DNA of 8,369 bases, from the NCBI GenBank assembly GCA_913053665.1, contig CAJXGR010000128.1, positions 1-8,369 on the forward strand, read 5' to 3'. The stretch comes from an uncultured Spirochaetia bacterium (GTDB lineage Bacteria; Spirochaetota; UBA6919). Shown here one piece after another: positions 1 through 7,441 of the stretch (positions are counted from its first letter, which is position 1; each line of letters opens with the position of its first letter). Under the pieces are notes generated by a model that was not told the DNA's origin, did no database searches, and saw only the letters and a program-made list of their open reading frames with translations. Both the position numbers and the translations under genes were made by a program.

Positions 1-654
1 CCAATTTTTGGCATAATAACCCCTTAGGTGAATGACTTGTTTGTGAATATAGCCCATTTTATCTAACTCGTTGTTGATTTCATGACCATCTGTGTGAATC
101 TCTGATCCTTTTTTCACTGAAGATTCTATTAATGGATTCACAACTTCTTTTTTTACTGTTTCACAAACAAATAAGAGTATCTTTTTACTTGTTCTGCTTA
201 CCAGACCTAAGATTGGAGGACGATCTTTTGCCATTGTCCCTCTTCCACGAGATTTTAAGACCTCTTTTCCTGGGGGGTCTTTCTGTTTGTTTTTCACTTT
301 TCTTGCCTGAAGTGATATAAACCTCATCTGATTCAACGATCCCATACAGTACAGGCTTATCATTGACCTTCTGGATGGTTTCTAAAACACTCCAATACAC
401 TTATAAGCTGTTTTGTAAGAGATCGTCAAAGAAAAACGGATGCACAATCCAGGGAGACCAAAAGATAGCAAAACTATAAATAAAAAGGCTTGTTCTATAC
501 TCAGTTTAGTCCCTTCCAAAAGACTATAAGTCCATTCAGTCCGATATTTCCCACATTTACTGCAGCGATATTCTCTGGGATACTTAGTTTTAGAGGATAA
601 GCGAATGAGCTGTTTAGAACCACAACAGACGCATTTTATCCCGTGAGGGTGCAA
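1..654 (-). pseudogene. IS1595-family (ISXO2-like) transposase, frameshifted and partial
   Basis: Reading leftwards from a TTG at 654, the protein begins with a zinc-ribbon (C-V-C-C-G-S then R-C-S-K-C-G-K) and a helical region ending in S-Y-K-T-A-Y-K. The frame then shifts near 400 and continues as the DDE domain with the V-E-S-D-E-V-Y-I motif (first catalytic Asp) and R-P-P-R-K-R-G. It shifts back at an A-tract (253-256) into R-G-R-G-T and P-P-I-L-G-L-V-S-R. It then runs through I-H-T-D-G-H (second Asp) and G-Y-I-H-K-Q-V to base 1, so the last acidic residue lies outside the window. The first shift looks like loss of one base (probably K-W-Y-W originally) and the second like gain of one A, so the two cancel. 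The family assignment rests on these motifs. An upstream ATG at 708 is in frame, but a TAA separates it from the body. The element is presumably inactive unless the indels are sequencing errors. Confidence 0.8.
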
Positions 655-662
655 AATCTTTC

Positions 663-893
663 GGGTGGGATCTTAAAAACGGGTAGAACCTGTTGACTTT
701 GTATTCATATCTATAGTAGATAAATACATGATTCTATCAGCAATGTTATGCTAACTTTTGATAAATATTTGTTTGGTAGAACAGCGTCTTGTCTGTTTAA
801 TATAAACCTATGAGGGTCAGACAGGACGCTGACCTACCCACTTTTAAAAAAACTGATAAAATTATACTTTTACCCGTTCTTGAAATCGCACCC
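663..893. mobile_element. Putative MITE-like element with 26-bp imperfect terminal inverted repeats
   Basis: Bases 663-688 and the reverse complement of 868-893 match at 21 of 26 positions, sharing GGGTG at the tip and AACGGGTA towards the inside. The segment has no coding capacity and is 231 bp long, as expected for a non-autonomous element. The trinucleotide TTC lies just outside each end (660-662 and 894-896) and could be a short target duplication, though three bases may be chance. The left end lies beside the N-terminus of the IS1595 transposase remnant, so insertion here may have removed the transposase start. The alternative is two facing remnants of insertion-sequence ends; however, the sequence right of 893 does not resemble the transposase side. 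Confidence 0.45.
775..838. repeat. Inverted pair of REP-like palindromes
   Basis: Two 21-base arms (775-795 and 818-838) are reverse complements with 3 mismatches, separated by 22 bases, so a long hairpin can form. The right arm is itself a small palindrome, with GGTCAG/CTGACC around an 8-base centre (815-834 with its flanks), which is the form of a REP unit. The left arm is a degenerate copy in the opposite orientation. Paired inverted REPs of this form are typical of BIME-type repeats mobilised by RAYT (TnpA-REP) transposases. No RAYT gene is in the window. Confidence 0.6.
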
Positions 894-1064
894 TTCATCT
901 ACTTACAAGCAAAACACTTTACATAAACATTTAGTTTGATTTGTTTTCGGATTGGGTCTGATCTATAGCCTCAATAGTTAAATCGTCTTTATTCCTCAAA
1001 ATATAAATAAATAGCTAGACGCGACACAGTGATTTCCCCATTTTTCAGGCAAAACAATTTAGTG

Positions 1065-1080
1065 TATACAATGTTATAGT
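1065..1080 (+). promoter_or_regulatory. Possible -10 region of the peroxidase operon promoter
   Basis: TACAAT (1067-1072) and an overlapping extended -10 form, TG-T-TATAGT (1072-1080), lie 47 to 60 bases before the start codon of the first operon gene. Neither has a convincing -35 hexamer at normal spacing. An extended -10 promoter or an activator-dependent promoter would fit. This is a visual match only. Confidence 0.2.
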
Positions 1081-1126
1081 TCTCGGTGTTTAAAGGATTA
1101 GACCCTAAAATAATCATTATTTATCT

Positions 1127-2164
1127 ATGAAAAGATCTCACGTGACACATCCTATATCCCAAAAGATACTCTTATGGATTCATGCATTCTTCCTCATCCT
1201 GTCAGGATGTGGGTCAGGCCCATCGGACCCATCTAATGCGACTGTCCATAAGGGATTTCAGAAGGTCGACTTTCCAAATGAAGCAAGAGAACTGATCACC
1301 CCCATTCCTCAATTTCAGTCCTACAACGACTCAAAAGCCAAACTGGGTAAAAAGCTGTTTAGGGATCCCCGGCTCTCAAAGGATAACACCATCTCCTGCA
1401 GTCATTGTCACAGGCTGGACAAGGGGGGAGTGGATGGTTTGCAGTTCTCTATCGGTGTGGGTGGGAAAGTTGGTCATATCAACGCCCCCACTGTCTTCAA
1501 CGCAGGCAATAACTTTGTTCAGTTTTGGGACGGTCGAGCCAGAAATCTTAAAGAACAGGCTAAATTCCCCATAACCAATCCCAAAGAGATGGCCAGCAGT
1601 TTTAAGGAGATCATTGCAAAGCTATCCAAAGACTCCGCCTACCAAAAAGCCTTTAAGGCCCTCTATAAAGAAGGTATTACGGAAGATACCATTGTAAATG
1701 CCTTGACTGAGTTCCAAAAAGCCCTTGTCACCCCCAACTCCCGCTTTGACCAGTATCTAAGAGGGAATAAGGAAATACTGACAGAAGAAGAAGTTAAAGG
1801 GTTTCAATTGTTTAAGTCCAAAGGATGCATCGCCTGCCATAATGGGGTGAACGTGGGTGGAAACATGTATCAAAAGATTGGGGTGATGCAAAAGTACTCA
1901 GACCCAAGCCATAATCTTGGCCGATACAATGTCACAAAGCGAGAAGAGGATAAATACTATTTTAAAGTCCCAAGTCTCAGAAACATCGATCTCACTGCCC
2001 CCTATTTCCATAACGGGCTGGTCGCCACCTTGAATGACGCTGTCCAACTCATGGCTTATTACCAACTTGGGAAGATCCTTAAACAAGAGGAAAGCCATAA
2101 AATCGTATTGTTTTTAAAGACTCTAACGGGTAAGACACCTGCTATCTTGAGGAAAAATCCATGA
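1127..2164 (+). CDS. Di-heme cytochrome c peroxidase (CCP/MauG family), lipoprotein
   Basis: A 345-residue protein of the bacterial di-heme cytochrome c peroxidase family, which reduces H2O2 to water with electrons from small cytochromes or similar donors outside the inner membrane. A hydrophobic segment (14-27) ends in the lipobox L25-S-G-C28, so the mature protein should be lipid-anchored. Two covalent heme sites are present: C91-S-H-C94-H95, followed by the family features G-G-x-D and N-A-P-T-V, and C234-I-A-C237-H238. F-W-D-G-R (133-137) and the C-terminal V-P-S-L-R-N ... A-P-Y-F-H-N-G segment are also typical. Length is normal for the family. The ATG at 1127 gives a good signal peptide but has no clear Shine-Dalgarno sequence; a GTG at 1142 is an alternative. 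The stop overlaps the next start (ATGA), so the gene is translationally coupled to the cyclase. A MauG-like oxidative maturation role cannot be excluded, but the sequence looks like an ordinary peroxidase. Confidence 0.92.
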   Translation: MKRSHVTHPISQKILLWIHAFFLILSGCGSGPSDPSNATVHKGFQKVDFPNEARELITPIPQFQSYNDSKAKLGKKLFRDPRLSKDNTISCSHCHRLDKGGVDGLQFSIGVGGKVGHINAPTVFNAGNNFVQFWDGRARNLKEQAKFPITNPKEMASSFKEIIAKLSKDSAYQKAFKALYKEGITEDTIVNALTEFQKALVTPNSRFDQYLRGNKEILTEEEVKGFQLFKSKGCIACHNGVNVGGNMYQKIGVMQKYSDPSHNLGRYNVTKREEDKYYFKVPSLRNIDLTAPYFHNGLVATLNDAVQLMAYYQLGKILKQEESHKIVLFLKTLTGKTPAILRKNP

Positions 2165-3879
2165 GTTTCTTAAAAACCAGTCTGAAAGCCAATCTCTTTC
2201 TTTTGACCTTTTTGATTTTAGGCCTGGCGGCATTCATTTATTCCAGTTATAGCAATAAAAACACCCAAAACAACTTTAACATCCTCTCACAGATCAATCA
2301 ACTCAAACTCATCGATAAGGATATAGACAATTTTATCTATCAAAGATTGACCGTTACCAACTATGACACAATCGCTGAAAGGAATCATTCCTTCAATCGC
2401 ATTTTGAGACGCCTGAAAACAGATAAAAACCTGTCCTTAAGCCTCCTGGGCGAAGAAGAAATTCTTGAACGACTCAAGCTTGTGGATCAGGAGTACCAAA
2501 TCAAAGAAAGGTATCTGGAAAAGTACAAATCTTATAACTCCATTGTTAACAATTCATTAACTTATTTAATCGATCTGCATCAGTCCATTCATAACTCCAT
2601 AAAACAAGATATTCACGACCCAGGAAAGACCCTTAAGAACTTGATACTCGGACGCTTACTTAATGGTATTATCAATCTGACAGGGCGGTTTAATGATTCC
2701 AATATCCGGTTGAAGTCTTTGAAAGCTGAACTGGAGGGGATTGAATCAGATAAAAGCCATAATAGGCGGCTCAGAACAGACATAACCTCATTCAGACAAC
2801 ACACTGCAGTCATCATTGACTACCGATCGAAAATGAGAAAGATCGTCTCGCAAAACGCTTTAAGAAAAGTCTCACAGGCCTTGAAGTCTCTGGAACTATC
2901 GCTCATTGACTTCTTTGAGACAAAAAAGAAGGAACAAAAGACCATTGCCAATACCCTGTTTCTCGCTTTACTCCTCTCATTCATCATGGTATTTGTCTTG
3001 TACATCCAATTGGAAAAGAGAAACAAGACTTTAATTGATGTCAACACAGCTCATGAACGGTTTGTCCCAAAGGAGTTTTTAAGTCATCTCGATAAACACA
3101 GTATTCTGGACGTTCAGTTGGGGGATCAGGTACAGAAAAAGATGAGCGTTCTCTTTTCAGACATCCGATCCTTCACCACTCTATCCGAGAAAATGTCTCC
3201 TGAAGAGACGTTTAAGTTCATCAACTCCTACTTAAGACAGATGGGGCCAGTAGTGAAGGAGCATAACGGATTTATTGACAAGTACATTGGTGACTCCATC
3301 ATGGCTCTCTTTGATGAATCGGCTGATGACGCTCTTCAGGCCGCTATTTCTATGCAAGTCAGACTGGTGGACTACAACATCATGAGGGGAAAATCAGGTT
3401 ATCGGCCCATCCAGATTGGTATCGGGATCAACACGGGCAATTTAATGCTTGGAATCATTGGTGGACCAAGTCGTATGGAGGGGACAGTGATTAGTGATGC
3501 GGTCAATCTGGCGTCTCGGGTTGAGGGAATGACCAGAGTCTATAGAACCTCCCTTTTGATCAGCGAAGAGACTTATTCCAGCCTGAAAGACCCCTCTCAG
3601 TATGCCATCCGGATGATTGATAGAGTGGTAGCCAAGGGTAAGTCAAAAGCTGTGTCCATCTATGAGGTCTTCGATACGGACAATCCAAAGATTCGAGAGA
3701 AAAAGCTGGCCACTCAAGAGGCCTTTGAAAAAGCTGTTGGTCTATATCTCAAGAAAAACCTTGAGGATGCGTGTCATTACTTCCAAAAATGCCTTTCAGA
3801 GAACCCTGAAGACCAGATCGCCCAGATCTACGCGGGGCATTGCAATATTAAGCTGGATAAAAAAAATGAGGATAATTAG
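2161..3879 (+). CDS. Membrane-bound class III adenylate cyclase with periplasmic helical domain and TPR-like tail
   Basis: A 572-residue sensor cyclase that should make cAMP from ATP. The order is TM1 (about 11-29), a largely helical periplasmic region (30-260), TM2 (261-283), a short linker with F-V-P-K-E-F-L (301-307), often seen before bacterial class III cyclase domains, and the catalytic domain (about 325-505). Metal-binding Asp334 (F-S-D-I-R-S-F) and Asp378 (K-Y-I-G-D) are present. So are the adenine-selecting Lys374, Thr442 at the second specificity position (a common bacterial variant), and the transition-state pair Asn449 and Arg453 (N-L-A-S-R). With Lys374 in place, adenylate is more likely than guanylate cyclase, and the enzyme should be active as a homodimer. 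Residues 516-565 look like one TPR-type helical pair (A-x-x-x-Y-L-K-K-N-x-E-x-A ... N-P-E-D). A good Shine-Dalgarno (GAGGA, 2149-2153) sits in the end of the peroxidase gene. The periplasmic region matches no sensor family I can name. Confidence 0.9.
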   Translation: MSFLKTSLKANLFLLTFLILGLAAFIYSSYSNKNTQNNFNILSQINQLKLIDKDIDNFIYQRLTVTNYDTIAERNHSFNRILRRLKTDKNLSLSLLGEEEILERLKLVDQEYQIKERYLEKYKSYNSIVNNSLTYLIDLHQSIHNSIKQDIHDPGKTLKNLILGRLLNGIINLTGRFNDSNIRLKSLKAELEGIESDKSHNRRLRTDITSFRQHTAVIIDYRSKMRKIVSQNALRKVSQALKSLELSLIDFFETKKKEQKTIANTLFLALLLSFIMVFVLYIQLEKRNKTLIDVNTAHERFVPKEFLSHLDKHSILDVQLGDQVQKKMSVLFSDIRSFTTLSEKMSPEETFKFINSYLRQMGPVVKEHNGFIDKYIGDSIMALFDESADDALQAAISMQVRLVDYNIMRGKSGYRPIQIGIGINTGNLMLGIIGGPSRMEGTVISDAVNLASRVEGMTRVYRTSLLISEETYSSLKDPSQYAIRMIDRVVAKGKSKAVSIYEVFDTDNPKIREKKLATQEAFEKAVGLYLKKNLEDACHYFQKCLSENPEDQIAQIYAGHCNIKLDKKNEDN

Positions 3880-5355
3880 ATGAAATTAACCTATAAAGTG
3901 GGTCTTGGCATTCTGACCCTTTTGCTTGTATTCTTTACCAGCCTGGTCTTTAGCCACTTGAGACAAGTAGAACAAGATGAAAGAATCCAATCTCTTGAAA
4001 AGCTGGTCAGCTCTCTATCCCCCCTTGATACGTCTATCCATGAAAAGGTTAAGGAAATCAGCCGTGTCTCACGACAAGAGAGCTCTATTGTCCATCCTTT
4101 CAATCTGAGGTTTGGAGGAATCATTCTTTTTCTTTCCATCCTGTTCTGGTTTTTCATAGATCGAACCCTAAGAAAAACAATGGCTCAAGCCCTATCCACC
4201 CTGAAAGACATATCAAATGGAGATCTAAATAAACGACTGGATCTAGGCTCAAAGGATGAGTTTGCTGTTTTATTCCATGAGTTTAATGGGATCCTCACAT
4301 CCTTAGGGACTATGATCCAAAAGGTCAAACAGGTGGCCACGAATACTGAAAATATCAGCCTGAATCTAGCCACCATATCCGAAGAATCCACCGCTGAACT
4401 TGAGGAAATAAGGGCGAATATCGAAATGGTCAATGATAAAAGCATCCATCTGGATGAGGAAATTATCTCCTCCAACCGTCTGGCTCAAGAAGTCAAAGAC
4501 TTTTTAAGCAATGTTGTTCAGCTTATATCCACTCAGATATCCTCTATAACAGAAATTACAATCTTTATCGATAAACTGTCCAGTCTCATCAAACACACCA
4601 TCAAGATCTCTGAAACCAAATTGGAGATTACCGACGCCCTTGAGAAAACAGCTTCTGAAGGGGAGTTGCGGATGAGGGAGTCTATGGCGATCATTAGCAA
4701 GGTCTCCAGTTCGGCTAATGTGATCAAGGAAATGAGTGATGTGATCAATGATATTGCTGATAGAACCAACATCCTTGCCATGAATGCCGCCATAGAAGGT
4801 GCTCATGCTGGACAATCCGGGAAAGGTTTTACCATCGTGGCTTATCAGATCAGAAAACTGGCGGAGGACACATCCAAAAACTCAAGGGAAATATCCAAGT
4901 CTATCAAAACTATCCTGAAGGATATACAGCTTTCCAAGGACTCAACCTCTCGTACCGATGGGTTTTTTATGGATATGGTTCAAGGCATTAAGGAGGTGAT
5001 GCATAGTATCAGGGATATAAAAGAGTCGATGCAGTCTCTATCCTCACGAAGCGACCAGGTCATTGAGTCTTTAAGCACATTTATCGGGGTGACAAGCGAT
5101 GTGAAGCTTTCAGCCCGCGAGATGAACAAGAAAGTAGAACATATCAGCGATTCCATGGAAAACCTGAACTTTATCTCCACCGAGACGAGGGGTGGAATGG
5201 AGGAAATCACAACAAGCGTCCAGCAACTCTATAAAGCGGCAGAACATGTCTCAAATGCTGGCATTAAAAATAATGAGGGGATTTCAGAGATCGAAAGACT
5301 GATCGAAAGATTCAAGATTAATGATAAACAATTGCCTAATCCAGCCAGTTTTTAG
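3880..5355 (+). CDS. Methyl-accepting chemotaxis protein with a very small periplasmic loop
   Basis: A 491-residue chemoreceptor that should act on the CheA/CheW kinase complex at the inner membrane. The order is TM1 (about 8-26), a short periplasmic loop of roughly 50 residues, TM2 (about 78-94), HAMP (about 94-147, with N-G-D-L and K-D-E-F), and a long coiled-coil signalling domain. The conserved hairpin tip is at 289-325 (I-A-D-R-T-N-I-L-A-M-N-A-A-I-E ... A-G ... G-K-G-F). At the tip, V-A-D-E-[IV]-R is V-A-Y-Q-I-R here, and the usual A-G-E is A-G-Q, so several acidic positions are neutral. The start directly follows the cyclase stop (TAG then ATG) with GAGGA at 3868-3872, so all three genes are one coupled unit. 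The loop is too small for a 4-helix-bundle or Cache sensor domain. The receptor may therefore sense through its membrane or HAMP part, or through a partner such as the peroxidase; that is inference. Confidence 0.92.
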   Translation: MKLTYKVGLGILTLLLVFFTSLVFSHLRQVEQDERIQSLEKLVSSLSPLDTSIHEKVKEISRVSRQESSIVHPFNLRFGGIILFLSILFWFFIDRTLRKTMAQALSTLKDISNGDLNKRLDLGSKDEFAVLFHEFNGILTSLGTMIQKVKQVATNTENISLNLATISEESTAELEEIRANIEMVNDKSIHLDEEIISSNRLAQEVKDFLSNVVQLISTQISSITEITIFIDKLSSLIKHTIKISETKLEITDALEKTASEGELRMRESMAIISKVSSSANVIKEMSDVINDIADRTNILAMNAAIEGAHAGQSGKGFTIVAYQIRKLAEDTSKNSREISKSIKTILKDIQLSKDSTSRTDGFFMDMVQGIKEVMHSIRDIKESMQSLSSRSDQVIESLSTFIGVTSDVKLSAREMNKKVEHISDSMENLNFISTETRGGMEEITTSVQQLYKAAEHVSNAGIKNNEGISEIERLIERFKINDKQLPNPASF

Positions 5356-5461
5356 GTGTTGGTGGAACATTTATGTACAGACTGGTGAAGCTTTCAAGCC
5401 CTATATATTATTATCTTTGGAATAGCCGATATTTTACAATAGGCTAAAAAAGGAGTCTGTC

Positions 5462-6292
5462 ATGAAACGAATGTCTATGTTCCTGCTGATCGGTTTATTA
5501 ATTATATCCGTCAATAATGTGAGTTTAGCGGGTCAAAGTTCACGAATAGCCAATATCCATAAGGAAATAAAAGCCATTAACAAATTACACTTTAAGAAGG
5601 TCATGTTAATTCTTAACATAATAGATTATACACCCACCTTAAACATCTATTATGATCCTTCTGATCGCATAAGAAAAGTGATTATTCATGGAATTGGTTT
5701 AGGAGGCGAACAAACAAGTATTCAGAAAGATATATATTATTTCAATCCAAAGGAACAACTCATTTATCATGTTCATTATTATGGTTTTTTAATAAGTAAA
5801 AAGCCTGAATATCTTGAGTTAGGGGCCGCTGGACACGCTTATTTTCATCGTAGGAAAAGGATCGCGATGAATGGAAACGTTCATCCGATGCTCTATACTA
5901 ATAAAGAAATAGATAAAATGCTCTATTACACAACGGCAAAAGACATGATAAAAGATCAAAAAGAAGGTGCAATATACAACGTAGATGTGATCGATGAAAA
6001 AAAGGTTTATAAAGACAAGTTTACCTTCCGGCCACCCAAAACAGGAGATCAATGCACCACTCACTTTCACGATGTGATCTTACGCAAAGATCCAGGCACT
6101 CAATCCAGGAAAATCATATTATTACCTGCTCTGCAAACAGTGAAGGTTATTGCTGTGGGTAAAAAAGAAAGAATAGGATATTTGGGTTCTCACAGATGGT
6201 ATAAAATACAATATCAGGTCGATAGGGAGAATAAGAAAGTCGGTTGGGTCTTTGGAGCCTTGTTATCCCCTGTAGAAAGGAAAATACAATAA
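5462..6292 (+). CDS. Exported protein of unknown function with a C-terminal bacterial SH3-like domain
   Basis: A 276-residue protein with a clear Sec signal peptide (basic M-K-R, hydrophobic 6-20, likely cleavage after S-L-A-23) and a strong Shine-Dalgarno (AAAGGAG ending at 5455, 6 bases before the ATG). Residues 30-200 are rich in Tyr, His and Lys (for example I-Y-H-V-H-Y-Y) and fit no family I recognise. Residues 216-271 look like a bacterial SH3 domain, with the hallmark H-R-W-Y-K-I followed by K-K-V-G-W-V-F-G. Such domains usually bind peptidoglycan or peptides in the periplasm. A single cysteine (198) makes a structural disulfide within one chain unlikely. The gene is separated from the chemoreceptor by 106 bases and has its own ribosome-binding site, with a TACAAT at 5435-5440 that could be a -10 box, so it may be transcribed separately. 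Its codons are clearly more AT-rich than those of the upstream operon. Confidence 0.75.
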   Translation: MKRMSMFLLIGLLIISVNNVSLAGQSSRIANIHKEIKAINKLHFKKVMLILNIIDYTPTLNIYYDPSDRIRKVIIHGIGLGGEQTSIQKDIYYFNPKEQLIYHVHYYGFLISKKPEYLELGAAGHAYFHRRKRIAMNGNVHPMLYTNKEIDKMLYYTTAKDMIKDQKEGAIYNVDVIDEKKVYKDKFTFRPPKTGDQCTTHFHDVILRKDPGTQSRKIILLPALQTVKVIAVGKKERIGYLGSHRWYKIQYQVDRENKKVGWVFGALLSPVERKIQ

Positions 6293-6343
6293 GTTCATGT
6301 AGAATATGGCATGACTTAAAAATGTATCTAATTGGTAAAACTA

Positions 6344-6604
6344 ATGACTGTGTATAGAGGACAACAATATAGTCAGGATAAAAAGAAAGGGCTAAGAGAA
6401 CGTATATTTGTAACTAATGAAGAAGGTAAAGTTGTAGTTGATATAGATAATAGGAGAACAAAGTATCATAGACCAAACAAAGGATATTATAAAAGCCGGG
6501 ATTATGGTAAAAGAATATCGACAGCGCATGAGAAACAACTTAGAGAGAGTGTATGGAAAGGTTACACAACTACTCAATCAGGAAAGCCGCTAAAGCGTGA
6601 GTAA
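6344..6604 (+). CDS. Small, very basic hypothetical protein
   Basis: An 86-residue protein from the ATG at 6344; the frame is open from a TTG at 6332 that directly follows a stop. It has no signal peptide or membrane segment. It is very rich in Lys, Arg and Tyr. The segments I-F-V-T-N-E-E-G-K-V-V-V-D-I-D-N-R-R and Y-H-R-P-N-K-G-Y-Y look like a short beta-rich fold followed by a basic helix (H-E-K-Q-L-R-E-S-V-W). I do not recognise the family. No good Shine-Dalgarno precedes either start, so it could be poorly expressed or the remnant of a longer gene. Size, charge and position just before an LRR gene would suit the C-terminal tip of a secreted toxin parted from its carrier, or a small nucleic-acid-binding protein; neither is shown. 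It is AT-rich like its neighbours. Confidence 0.5.
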   Translation: MTVYRGQQYSQDKKKGLRERIFVTNEEGKVVVDIDNRRTKYHRPNKGYYKSRDYGKRISTAHEKQLRESVWKGYTTTQSGKPLKRE

Positions 6605-6614
6605 AGAAAGCTGA

Positions 6615-6620
6615 TATAAT
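6615..6620 (+). promoter_or_regulatory. Perfect TATAAT, possible -10 box before the LRR gene
   Basis: TATAAT lies 15 bases before the ATG at 6636. No matching -35 is seen. Such a promoter would give a very short leader, and in AT-rich DNA the hexamer may be chance. Confidence 0.2.
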
Positions 6621-6958
6621 TAGGGTTAGAGCTAAATGGGATGTGAATATAAAAATATAGAAAAAAGCGATATTACAAATAAAACATATAATGATTTATT
6701 TGAAGCCCTAACTAGTATAGAAAAGGTTTATAAGCTTGATTTATCTGATGAGGACTTAATCAAATTTCCTAAAGATATCCTGAAATTAACTAAATTAGAA
6801 GAACTAATTCTAACAGGAAATAACATTACTGAAATTCCTCCTGAAATAAAAAACTTAAAAAATTTAATTTACTAAATAATAAATTAACTAAATTGCCTGA
6901 TGAGATTAAAGAGTTAAAAAGTCTTAGATTACTTATTGTATCAGATAATCAACTCTCT

Positions 6959-7000
6959 AAGCAAGAAAAAATAAAAATTCAAGAAAATCTTCCTAAATGC
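6959..7000 (+). repeat. First copy of the duplicated LRR cap motif
   Basis: Encodes K-Q-E-K-I-K-I-Q-E-N-L-P-K-C at the end of the first LRR block. It lines up without gaps with 7442-7483, sharing Q-E-K, K-I, L-P and C. Confidence 0.7.
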
Positions 7001-7441
7001 TTGATCCAAGATGAAAACAGTTTATATTATCTTCAGAATCTTCCTAAAAAAGATGAAGTAATTTTTGCCCTTGATTGGGGACATATGCAACTATCCGAAC
7101 TTCCTTCCCATTTTGGTAAATTTACAGACCTAAGGTGGCTGTATCTTCATTATAACAATTTGGAAAAGCTTCCTTTTGACATTGGAAAATTAATTCATTT
7201 ACAAGAATTAATTTTATCTTATAATAAAATATCTGAATTACCTCGTGAAATAGGAAAATTAGCAAGATTAAGGCACTTGAATTTAGGATGTAATAGCCTC
7301 TACAGTATTCCAAGAGAAATTGGTAATCTTAAAGATTTAATTTTTCTAAATTTAGAAGAAAATCCGATAACTAAATTGCCTATTGAAATGAGTAGACAGA
7401 CAAACTTAGAATATCTTGATTTAGAATGGACCAATTTGGAT

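Larger units (their letters stand above)
655..1126. other. Intergenic region with repeats, no gene seen
   Basis: About 470 bases of AT-rich DNA between the transposase remnant and the peroxidase operon. The left half is taken up by the inverted-repeat-bounded segment 663-893 with its internal REP-like hairpin. From 894 to about 1060 I see no coding potential, no tRNA-like fold and no strong repeat. The last 60 bases probably carry the operon promoter. Confidence 0.6.

Noticed and set aside
132..320. 62-codon plus-strand open frame in the transposase region
   Set aside because: It is the antisense of the IS1595 transposase DDE domain, whose motifs are clear on the minus strand.
1016..1023. 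TAGACGCG, also present at 7514-7521 at the intron target
   Set aside because: Eight shared bases without flanking similarity or an intron are expected by chance.
3662..3883. 73-codon plus-strand frame overlapping the cyclase end
   Set aside because: Very Arg/Lys/Ile-rich out-of-frame reading of the cyclase TPR-like tail, with no own start signal.
4185..4815. Several open frames of 76-103 codons on the minus strand inside the chemoreceptor, and similar ones inside the peroxidase and cyclase
   Set aside because: They lie opposite clear family members, have no ribosome-binding sites, and their products show only the low-complexity patterns expected of antisense reading.
5341..5355. Chemoreceptor C-terminus N-P-A-S-F, reminiscent of the CheR/CheB-tethering pentapeptide N-W-[ED]-[ST]-F
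   Set aside because: The essential Trp is replaced by Pro; the remaining similarity is too small.
5423..5446. TAGCC/GGCTA hairpin before the SH3 protein gene
   Set aside because: Only 5 bp with a 14-base loop, followed by A's rather than T's on this strand; it is neither a terminator nor a convincing regulator.
6295..6314. TCATG/CATGA hairpin after the SH3 protein gene
   Set aside because: The stem has only 5 AT-rich pairs and no T-tract follows, so it is not called as a terminator.
6857..6863. A AAA AAT slippery heptamer as evidence of programmed -1 frameshifting
   Set aside because: The repaired repeat would be 3 residues short, no stimulatory hairpin is visible just downstream, and A-tracts are common in this AT-rich gene.
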